Below are positions 1 to 5,158 of a DNA stretch of 6,530 bases, one piece after another. The notes under the pieces are model-generated. The model was not told where the DNA came from. It saw nothing but the letters and a program-made list of their open reading frames with translations, and did not search any database. Positions within the stretch are counted from its first letter, which is position 1. Every line of letters starts with the position of its first letter. This stretch comes from Deltaproteobacteria bacterium (GTDB lineage Bacteria; Myxococcota; B64-G9). Made by a program: the position numbers and the translations under genes. The stretch covers positions 1 to 6,530 of the forward strand of contig QMME01000234.1 of assembly GCA_003647095.1 (NCBI GenBank). The letters run 5' to 3'.

Positions 1-710
1 AGGTCTTCGGGGCGGATCCAGTTGGCACGGATGTAGTTGACGGGATCCTGCAGCCTTACCCAGTTGCAGACCACCGAGCAGTAGTCCAGCGGGAAGCCGC
101 GGTTGCCCTGCTGGGAGGCGGCGTTGAGTCCGGTGGCATGGGTCCCGGCGATGGCGCAGTCGGTGCGGCACCAGTTGTTGACGATGAGCTGCAATTCCAC
201 CGCCCCGGCCGCCTGCTGCATGGCCCGCAGCACCGCGAACTCGCGGTGGATGCTCACCTCGTTGATGACGATGTTGTCGGCACCGTTCTCCGCCCAGAAG
301 CGCACCTTGCGGGGCGTGTCGGTGAACATGTGCGCGCCCACGCGGACGCGGAAGCGGGGATGGCGGCGCTTCACCAGGCGCAGCAGAAACACGCTGGAGA
401 CGGTGAGCGCGTCCACGCCCATGTCCTCGAGGGCACCCAGCAGCTTCTCCAGCTTCTGTTGCCCGGCGCGGGAAAACTCGACGTTGCCCATGGCCACGGC
501 GTTGAGCAGGTAGTTGAACTGCAGCCCCTGGGAATGCACCAGGCGCACGTAGCGTTCCAGTTCCCCTATGCCGATCTGCGGCAGGTAGAAGGAGGGACGC
601 CCGCCCCCGAAAGGATCGCTGGCCAGCTTGCCGTACACCTCGTATACCGGGTAAGGCGCCAGCAGCTCGGGCAACTGCGGATCGAAGTTGCAAGCCACCG
701 ACAGTTTCAT
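1..710 (-). CDS. U32-family (PrtC/UbiU-like) protein, C-terminus beyond window
   Basis: Partial gene: 236 codons are visible from the ATG at 710-708, with no stop before the left edge. It begins MKLSVACNFD and contains PYPVYEVYGKL (20-30), NYLLNA (66-71) and, at the cut end, DPVNYIRANWIRPED (222-236). This pattern belongs to the collagenase-like 'peptidase U32' superfamily. Four cysteines form two CX3C pairs, C181/C185 (NNWCRTDCA) and C211/C215 (DYCSVVCNW). Characterised U32 relatives such as UbiU, UbiV and RlhA are not proteases but act in O2-independent hydroxylation, and UbiU/UbiV carry a 4Fe-4S cluster on cysteines in this part of the protein. A cluster here is inferred. The start overlaps the upstream stop by ATGA (710-707), and a consensus AAGGAGGT Shine-Dalgarno lies 5 bases upstream. 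It is the third visible gene of the minus-strand operon. Family assignment is good; substrate and reaction are unknown. Confidence 0.85.
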   Translation of the reverse strand, partial: MKLSVACNFDPQLPELLAPYPVYEVYGKLASDPFGGGRPSFYLPQIGIGELERYVRLVHSQGLQFNYLLNAVAMGNVEFSRAGQQKLEKLLGALEDMGVDALTVSSVFLLRLVKRRHPRFRVRVGAHMFTDTPRKVRFWAENGADNIVINEVSIHREFAVLRAMQQAAGAVELQLIVNNWCRTDCAIAGTHATGLNAASQQGNRGFPLDYCSVVCNWVRLQDPVNYIRANWIRPED

Positions 711-1846
711 GCCTGACCTCCTTGTCGCCGGCGTGGGGCCGCGGACGGTTCGCCGGTGAAGCCCTGCCAGCTGGCACGAGGATCCACCTGTTCCAGGAAA
801 CGAGCGAATTCGTCCAGATCCAGCTGCTGCTGGTTGTCGGAACGGGCCACCACCGGGAAGGGATGGACCTCGACCATGATGCCGTCGCAGCCGGCGGCCA
901 GGGCCGCCCGGGCCAGCGCCGCCAGGATGTCCTTGCGCCCGGCCGCGTGGCTGACGTCGACGATCACCGGCAGGCGACTGGACTGCTTGAGCAGGGGCAC
1001 GGCCGAGATGTCGAGGGTGTTGCGGTATTCGCGCTCGAAGGTACGGATACCCCTTTCGCAGAGAATGATCTGCTGGTTGCCCTGGGACCAGATGTACTCG
1101 GCCGCCAGCAGCAGTTCCTTCAGGGTGGCGGCCAGGCCCCGTTTCAACAGCACCGGCTTGCGACAGAGGCCGACTTCCTTGAGCAGGGAGTAGTTGTGCA
1201 TGTTGCGGGCGCCGATCTGCAGCACGTCGGCGTACTCGGCCACCAGCTGGACGTGACGGGTGTCCATCACCTCGGTCACCGTGGCCAGGGAGTTTTCCCG
1301 GGCCACCTGGGCCAGCAGCTTCAGGCCCGGCTCCCCCATGCCCTGGAAGCTGTAAGGCGAGGTGCGGGGCTTGAAGGTGCCGCCCCGCAACAGGCGCACT
1401 CCCAGCCGGCGCAGGCCGCTCGCTACCATTTCCATCTGGCTGCGGCTCTCCACCGCGCAGGGCCCGGCGATGATCACCGGCTGTCCGGAGCCCACCGTCA
1501 GGCCGGCCAGGGGGATGCTGCAGACCGGTTCGCCTTGCCGGCGGCACACCTGCAGGTTGCCCTCCTGCTGCTGCTCCATGAGCGCCACCGAGGCGCTGAA
1601 GATCTCCCGAAACAGGTGGCGGATGGTCTGTTCGGGAAAGGGGCCGGGGTTGCTCTGCACCAGCCGTTCCAGCATCTGCTGTTCCCGCTGCGGGACGAAC
1701 AGGGGCATGCCCAGCTCCCGCTTCAACTCGCCGACCTGCCTGACTACCCGGCCCCGGCGGCCCAGCAGCCGCAACATGGCGTGGTTGATGTCCTCCAGCT
1801 CCCGGCGCAGGTCCTGCAACCTGCCCTCGTCCTGTGTCCGACTCAT
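707..1846 (-). CDS. aroF: Fused chorismate mutase (AroQ type) / DAHP synthase (type I-beta)
   Basis: 379 aa, with the domain order of Bacillus subtilis AroA(G). Residues about 8-92 are an AroQ-fold chorismate mutase helix bundle (chorismate to prephenate); residues about 120-355 are 3-deoxy-D-arabino-heptulosonate 7-phosphate synthase (PEP plus erythrose 4-phosphate), the entry step of the shikimate pathway. Synthase hallmarks are intact: GPCAVES (C130), RGGTFKPRTSPYSFQG (154-169), QIGARNMHNY, KRG (235-237), DVSHAAGRKD (H300), EVHPFP (E326) and SD near 337, so the metal ligands Cys/His/Glu/Asp are all present. In the mutase domain R14, R31, K42, R54 and E55 match E. coli R11, R28, K39, R51 and E52, but the D48 and Q88 positions read V51 and M90. 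The mutase part may thus be weak or serve as a feedback sensor, as in Bacillus. The ATG at 1846 has GGGAG 7 bases upstream. It lies between ispA and the U32 gene in one operon. Also named aroA or aroG in other genomes. Confidence 0.95.
   Translation of the reverse strand: MSRTQDEGRLQDLRRELEDINHAMLRLLGRRGRVVRQVGELKRELGMPLFVPQREQQMLERLVQSNPGPFPEQTIRHLFREIFSASVALMEQQQEGNLQVCRRQGEPVCSIPLAGLTVGSGQPVIIAGPCAVESRSQMEMVASGLRRLGVRLLRGGTFKPRTSPYSFQGMGEPGLKLLAQVARENSLATVTEVMDTRHVQLVAEYADVLQIGARNMHNYSLLKEVGLCRKPVLLKRGLAATLKELLLAAEYIWSQGNQQIILCERGIRTFEREYRNTLDISAVPLLKQSSRLPVIVDVSHAAGRKDILAALARAALAAGCDGIMVEVHPFPVVARSDNQQQLDLDEFARFLEQVDPRASWQGFTGEPSAAPRRRQGGQA
716..723 (-). promoter_or_regulatory. Consensus Shine-Dalgarno for the U32 gene
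   Basis: Read on the minus strand this is AAGGAGGT, a full match to the anti-Shine-Dalgarno, 5 bases before the ATG at 710. It sits inside the last codons of the DAHP synthase gene and fixes the U32 start. The downstream gene can therefore initiate strongly in its own right as well as by coupling. Confidence 0.85.
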
Positions 1847-1853
1847 GTTTCCG

Positions 1854-1858
1854 CTCCC
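1854..1858 (-). promoter_or_regulatory. Ribosome binding site of the DAHP synthase gene
   Basis: GGGAG on the minus strand, 7 bases before the ATG at 1846. It overlaps the end of a 9-base direct repeat, GCCGGCGGG (plus-strand 1856-1864 and 1889-1897), so folding of the spacer could affect its access. Confidence 0.7.
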
Positions 1859-1871
1859 GCCGGCAGGATGG

Positions 1872-1905
1872 GTGCGTTATCGCACGCGCCCGCCGGCCTC
1901 GTGCG
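1872..1905 (-). promoter_or_regulatory. Alternative hairpins in the ispA-DAHP synthase spacer
   Basis: The 63-base spacer between the ispA stop and the DAHP synthase start holds three complementary blocks. In the minus-strand RNA, CGCACG (1905-1900) can pair with CGUGCG (1886-1881) around a 13-base loop. Alternatively GUGCG (1885-1881) can pair with CGCAC (1876-1872) around the loop AUAA. The two pairings share a block and exclude each other. There is no following T-run, so this is not an ordinary terminator. The stems are short in a GC-rich sequence, so function is uncertain. Confidence 0.35.
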
Positions 1906-1909
1906 CTTG

Positions 1910-2803
1910 CTAGGCAAAGTGCCGCTCCACCCGCTGGCCGAGGTAATCGGTCAGCTGGCACAGGGTGGCCGATCCCGGTTGCAGGGCATCTATCTGGCAG
2001 CGGGCCTGGCCCAGCAGGTCGTGCAGGTAGTGCCGGCAGGCATCCACTCCCAGCAGATCCACGTAGGTGCTCTTTCCCTGGCAGCTGTCCTTGCCGGCCG
2101 TCTTGCCCAGGTTCTCGCTGGTGGCCACCACGTCGAGCAGGTCATCGGCCACCTGGAAGGCCAGGCCGATCTTGCCGGCCCAGTCGCTGGCTCGCTCGAT
2201 TTCCCGGGCCGGGGCCCCGGCCAGGATGGCTCCGCAGCGCACCGCCGCTCCCAGCAGGGCCCCGGTCTTCAGCCGGTGCATGGTCTCCAGTTGCTCCTGC
2301 TCCAGCCTGCTGCCGGTGTAGCTGATGTCCAGGGCCTGGCCGCCGACCATGCCTGCACAGCCGGCGGCCCGGGCCAGTTCCCGGGTCAGCTGCAGGGCCT
2401 GCCGCGGCCAGGGACGGTATTCGTCGGCCAGGAGGCGAAACGATTCGGTGAGCAGCCCATCCCCGGCCAGGATGGCCAGGGCCTCGCCGAAGGCCTTGTG
2501 GCAGGAGGGACGGCCCCGGCGCAGGTCGTCGTCGTCCATGGCCGGCAGGTCGTCGTGAATCAGAGAGTAGGTGTGAATGAATTCCAGGGCGCAGGCCGCC
2601 GGCCAGGGGTCGAGCGCCCCGGGCCGCTGCAATGCCTCCCAGGTGGATACCAGCAGCACCGGCCGCACCCGCTTGCCTCCACCCAGCAGGCTGTAGCGCA
2701 TGGCATCGAGGACCTGCTCCGGCCCGCGGCAGGTGGCCAGGTAGTGGGCCAGCTTCTCCTCGGCTTGTCGCTGCAACGTGTGCAGCCTGGCGTCGTGGTT
2801 CAT
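1910..2803 (-). CDS. ispA: Short-chain polyprenyl diphosphate synthase (farnesyl diphosphate synthase)
   Basis: 297 aa, close to the 299 of E. coli IspA. It condenses DMAPP with IPP to GPP and FPP in the cytosol. Visible motifs in order: GGGKRVRP (41-48, diphosphate binding), first aspartate-rich motif DDLPAMD followed by DDDLRRG (84-97), CHKAFGEALAILAGD (101-115), MVGGQALD (152-159), LKTG (178-181), second aspartate-rich motif DDLLD (220-224) and GKTAGKD (233-239). The two residues inserted in the first motif mark the bacterial FPP synthase type, and the bulky Y79 five residues before it (HTYSLIHDD) argues for a C15 product rather than C20. The ATG at 2803 has AGGAG 8 bases upstream. It is the first gene of the minus-strand operon and uses the IPP/DMAPP made by the divergent mevalonate operon. 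GPP or GGPP as main product cannot be excluded from sequence alone. Confidence 0.95.
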   Translation of the reverse strand: MNHDARLHTLQRQAEEKLAHYLATCRGPEQVLDAMRYSLLGGGKRVRPVLLVSTWEALQRPGALDPWPAACALEFIHTYSLIHDDLPAMDDDDLRRGRPSCHKAFGEALAILAGDGLLTESFRLLADEYRPWPRQALQLTRELARAAGCAGMVGGQALDISYTGSRLEQEQLETMHRLKTGALLGAAVRCGAILAGAPAREIERASDWAGKIGLAFQVADDLLDVVATSENLGKTAGKDSCQGKSTYVDLLGVDACRHYLHDLLGQARCQIDALQPGSATLCQLTDYLGQRVERHFA

Positions 2804-2811
2804 CTCCTCGT

Positions 2812-2816
2812 CTCCT
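2812..2816 (-). promoter_or_regulatory. Ribosome binding site of ispA
   Basis: AGGAG on the minus strand, 8 bases before the ATG at 2803, in a purine-rich stretch. A second GAGGAG touches the ATG itself and is too close to serve. Confidence 0.7.
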
Positions 2817-2872
2817 CTGCCGTCGGCTGAACGAGCCGCTGCCCGTGCCGTGACTCCGTGCCTGGATCCTGG

Positions 2873-2889
2873 TGCAAGAATCCTGCCAA
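2873..2889 (-). promoter_or_regulatory. Predicted sigma-54 (-24/-12) promoter of the ispA operon
   Basis: The minus strand reads TTGGCAGGATTCTTGCA, one mismatch (G for C at the seventh base) from the RpoN consensus YTGGCACGRNNNTTGCW. The GG (2887-2886) and GC (2875-2874) doublets have the required spacing. Placing C2874 at -12 predicts a transcript start near 2862 and a leader of about 59 bases to the ispA ATG, with the ribosome site inside it. The motif and spacing are seen; promoter activity is inferred. Confidence 0.65.
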
Positions 2890-2963
2890 TGGCTTTCTGC
2901 GATTTTCCCGCCGACTACCGGGATGCCGCGTGTTCGAATGCGCACGGCCGCCCGGCGGCGGGC

Positions 2964-2997
2964 ACCGGCAGCCGCCAACCGAGTGCCGTCTGCCGGT
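2964..2997. promoter_or_regulatory. Inverted repeat, candidate shared enhancer or operator site
   Basis: ACCGGCAG (2964-2971) and CTGCCGGT (2990-2997) are perfect reverse complements separated by 18 bases. The dyad starts roughly 80 bases upstream of the minus-strand -24 and ends roughly 55 bases upstream of the plus-strand -24. This is a usual range for upstream sites of sigma-54 activators. The related sequence TTGCCGGT recurs at 3075-3082. The repeat is seen; a binding protein is inferred and none is encoded here. Confidence 0.4.
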
Positions 2998-3049
2998 CCT
3001 AACGGCGTAATTCTCCGGGCCATTTGCTTCTGGTGGGCATGCCGGGTCA

Positions 3050-3066
3050 GTGGCACGGTTCCTGCT
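3050..3066 (+). promoter_or_regulatory. Predicted sigma-54 (-24/-12) promoter of the mevalonate operon
   Basis: The plus strand reads GTGGCACGGTTCCTGCT. It matches YTGGCACGRNNNTTGCW except for the first base and the first T of the -12 element. TGGCACG is perfect, and GG (3052-3053) and GC (3064-3065) are correctly spaced. With C3065 at -12 the transcript would start near 3077, giving a 35-base leader that contains the AAAGGA ribosome site. Sequence and spacing are seen; use by RpoN is inferred. Confidence 0.6.
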
Positions 3067-3094
3067 AGCAACTGTTGCCGGTGTGATGACAGCG

Positions 3095-3100
3095 AAAGGA
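3095..3100 (+). promoter_or_regulatory. Ribosome binding site of fni
   Basis: AAAGGA, 11 bases before the ATG at 3112, slightly long spacing. It lies within the leader predicted from the sigma-54 promoter and supports the 3112 start. The open frame extends upstream to 2872, but that stretch lacks family similarity and crosses both promoters. Confidence 0.55.
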
Positions 3101-3111
3101 CTGGTCCCGGC

Positions 3112-4179
3112 ATGGAAGCGGATGCACAGGTCACCCTGGCCAGGAAGGATGAACACCTGGAGCCTTTTCGCCGGGGCGGGGTTCCCGCCCGCCAGGCAAC
3201 CACCTGGCTGGAGTGTGTGGGGTTGGTTCACCAGGCCCTGCCGGAGCTGAACCATGACGACATCGACACCACTTGCGCCATCGCCGGCAAGCAACTGGCG
3301 GCGCCCGTCTTCATAACCGGCATGACCGGAGGCAGCCGGCAGGCGGGAACCATCAATCGCTCCCTGGCGCGGGTGGCCGACGAACTGGGCCTGGCCTTCG
3401 GACTGGGCAGCGGCCGCGCCATGCTCGAGCATCCCCAGGCCGTGGCCAGCTACCAGGTACGCGATTGCGCACCGCGGGTGTTCCTGGCCTGGAACCTGGG
3501 AGGCTGCCAGCTGCTGCACACCCCGCTGGATACCATCAAGCGGGCCCTCGATCGGCTCGCCGCCGATGCCATCTGCATCCATCTCAACCCCGCCCAGGAA
3601 CTGGCCCAGCCGGAAGGCGATCGCGATTTCCGGGGAATCCTGCCGGCCATCGAGAAGCTGGTGGCCGGCCTGGAGCGGCCGGTCATCGTCAAGGAATGCG
3701 GCTGCGGTATCGGCCGCGAGGTGGGCCGACAGCTGGCCGGGGCCGGGGTGGAGTGGCTCGACGTCTCCGGCTGCGGGGGTACCTCCTGGGTGGGAGTGGA
3801 GGTGCAGCGACAGGGTGAGCGGGCCGGCGCCGAGCTGCAGGCGCTGTGGGACTGGGGCATACCCACCGCGGCCGCCGTGGCCGAGCAGCGGGGCAACGGC
3901 CTGCAAGTGATCGCCTCGGGAGGAATACGTACCGGTCTCGACGTGGCCCGGGCCCTGGTACTGGGAGCGCGCCTGGCCGGGGTGGCGGCCCCGGTGCTGC
4001 AGGCGTATTTCCGGGACGGCGAGGACGGTTGCCGTGACTACCTGGCCGGGCTGGTGGCGGGATTGCGCCGGGTGATGCTGCTGTGCGGCTGCGCCGATCT
4101 CGAGCGGCTGCACCGGGCTCCCCGGGTGCTGGCGGAGCCGCTGGCCGGCTGGCTGCGACAACGGCTGGCAGGGAGCTGA
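3112..4179 (+). CDS. fni: Type 2 isopentenyl-diphosphate delta-isomerase
   Basis: 355 aa from the ATG at 3112. This FMN- and NADPH-dependent enzyme interconverts IPP and DMAPP; it is unrelated to type 1 Idi and typically accompanies the mevalonate pathway in bacteria. Motifs: RKDEH (11-15), TGMTGG (69-74), GLGSGRAMLE (97-106), HLNPAQE (157-163, matching the archaeal active-site His/Asn/Gln and the Mg-binding Glu), QPEGDRDF (166-173), VIVKE (191-195, with the FMN-contacting Lys), DVSGCGGTSW (217-226) and IASGGIRTGLDVA (267-279). Unusual cysteines occur in conserved loops (C196, C198, C221) and in LLCGC (323-327); at 196 the family usually has Val. First gene of the plus operon, four bases from the next. 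Start choice rests on the family N-terminus and AAAGGA upstream. Function is very secure. Confidence 0.96.
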   Translation: MEADAQVTLARKDEHLEPFRRGGVPARQATTWLECVGLVHQALPELNHDDIDTTCAIAGKQLAAPVFITGMTGGSRQAGTINRSLARVADELGLAFGLGSGRAMLEHPQAVASYQVRDCAPRVFLAWNLGGCQLLHTPLDTIKRALDRLAADAICIHLNPAQELAQPEGDRDFRGILPAIEKLVAGLERPVIVKECGCGIGREVGRQLAGAGVEWLDVSGCGGTSWVGVEVQRQGERAGAELQALWDWGIPTAAAVAEQRGNGLQVIASGGIRTGLDVARALVLGARLAGVAAPVLQAYFRDGEDGCRDYLAGLVAGLRRVMLLCGCADLERLHRAPRVLAEPLAGWLRQRLAGS

Positions 4180-4183
4180 GCGG

Positions 4184-5158
4184 ATGACGGTACCACCGTC
4201 CCAGGGCAAGGTGATCCTCTTCGGCGAGCACGCGGTGGTGTTCGGGCGGCCGGCCGTGGGCCTGGGGCTGCCCGGGGCCATGGTGGTGGAGCGACTGCGG
4301 CCGCTGGCGGATCACGTCAAGCTGTGCCTGCCCGCCTGGAACTTCGATGGTTGTTGCTGCCATCCCGGGCTGCTGGGCAAGGTCCTGCACCGGCTTTTCG
4401 AGTTGCTGCCGGGGCGGCGGCTGGGCATGGAGCTCAGCGTGCATTCCCGCATTCCCCCGGGGGCGGGGCTGGGTTCCTCGGCGGCGCTGGCGGTGCTGCT
4501 GGTCAGGGCCCTGGCCCGGGTGCGCGGGCTCGAGCTCGATCTGGCCGAACAGCGGCGCCTGGCCCACGTGCTGGAAGAGATCTTTCACGGCCGGCCCAGT
4601 GGTCTCGACGATACCCTGGCCTGCTTCGGGGGTGTGTGCCTGTTCCGGCGCCGGGAATGGAGCAAGCCGCTACCCGCGTTGCCGGTTCCGGCCCGGCGGT
4701 TGTCTGCCCAGGCCCTGGGCCTGGAATGCCGTCTGCCGGAGATGGTGGTGGGATACACCGGCCGGGAACACCAGACCCGGCACATGGTGGAGCTGGTTCG
4801 CCGGCGCCGGCAGCGGCAGCCTCAGGAGACCGAGGTCCTCTTCGCGGAGATGGAGCGCTGCCTGTGGTGGGGCCTGGATTCCCTGTGCGCCGGCAGGTGG
4901 GCCGAGCTGGGCCTGGCCCTGAACAGCAACCAGCAGCTGCTCGAGCTCCTCGGAGTCTCCAGCCCGGAGATCGCCTCCCTGGTACAGCTGGCGCGCCGGC
5001 ACGGGGCGCTGGGTGCCAAGCTTACCGGGGCCGGCGGGGGAGGGGCGGTGGTGGCGCTGGCGCCCGGCAACCAGCGCGAGGTGGCCCGGGCCTGGAGCCG
5101 GGCCGGCCATCGCACCTGGTACCTCGACGGCGCGGACGACTGGAGGATGGCGGTATGA
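4184..5158 (+). CDS. mvk: Mevalonate kinase (GHMP family)
   Basis: 324 aa; phosphorylates (R)-mevalonate to 5-phosphomevalonate with ATP. GHMP signatures in order: GKVILFGEHAVVFGRPAV (8-25, with K9), the ATP-binding loop PPGAGLGSSAA (91-101), FHGRPSGLDDTLACFGG (134-150, with D142 as predicted catalytic base and E131 as likely Mg ligand), and the C-terminal glycine loop AKLTGAGGGGA (278-288). The HGxPSGxD form separates mevalonate kinase from the phosphomevalonate kinase encoded downstream. The start has GGGAG 8 bases upstream, inside the end of fni, and only four bases separate the genes. The stop overlaps the next start (ATGA, 5155-5158). An odd detail is three consecutive cysteines at 57-59 (FDGCCCHPG) in a region that varies in the family. 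Also called mvaK1. Function is secure. Confidence 0.95.
   Translation: MTVPPSQGKVILFGEHAVVFGRPAVGLGLPGAMVVERLRPLADHVKLCLPAWNFDGCCCHPGLLGKVLHRLFELLPGRRLGMELSVHSRIPPGAGLGSSAALAVLLVRALARVRGLELDLAEQRRLAHVLEEIFHGRPSGLDDTLACFGGVCLFRRREWSKPLPALPVPARRLSAQALGLECRLPEMVVGYTGREHQTRHMVELVRRRRQRQPQETEVLFAEMERCLWWGLDSLCAGRWAELGLALNSNQQLLELLGVSSPEIASLVQLARRHGALGAKLTGAGGGGAVVALAPGNQREVARAWSRAGHRTWYLDGADDWRMAV

Larger units (their letters stand above)
2804..3111. other. Divergent regulatory region between the two operons
   Basis: 308 bases with no convincing gene. Contents left to right: ispA ribosome site (2812-2816); a small 5-bp leader hairpin CGGCT/AGCCG (2824-2838); predicted minus-strand sigma-54 promoter (2873-2889); a relatively AT-rich patch (about 2889-2910); palindrome GCCGCC-C-GGCGGC (2947-2959); 8-bp dyad (2964-2997); predicted plus-strand sigma-54 promoter (3050-3066); 5-bp inverted repeat GCAAC-T-GTTGC (3068-3078) near the predicted plus start; and the fni ribosome site (3095-3100). 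I found no good sigma-70 promoter and no clear IHF consensus. Confidence 0.7.

Noticed and set aside
722..2830. 702-codon plus-strand open frame opposite the DAHP synthase and ispA genes
   Set aside because: It lies opposite two clearly recognised genes, has a low-complexity Gln/Gly/Ala/His-rich composition, no recognisable domain and no supported start. Long antisense frames are expected in GC-rich coding DNA.
2947..2959. Palindrome GCCGCC-C-GGCGGC as an operator
   Set aside because: All-GC palindromes of this size are frequent in such GC-rich DNA and nothing else supports it; listed only within the intergenic description.
3024..3060. Possible sigma-70 -35 element (TTGCTT) upstream of fni
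   Set aside because: No acceptable -10 hexamer at 16-18 bases; the sequence downstream is GC-rich and carries the better sigma-54 match.
2872..3111. 80-residue N-terminal extension of the isomerase to the ATG at 2872
   Set aside because: The extra residues match nothing in the family, the extension crosses both predicted promoters, and the family N-terminus (RKDEH) falls 11 residues after the 3112 ATG, which has its own ribosome site.
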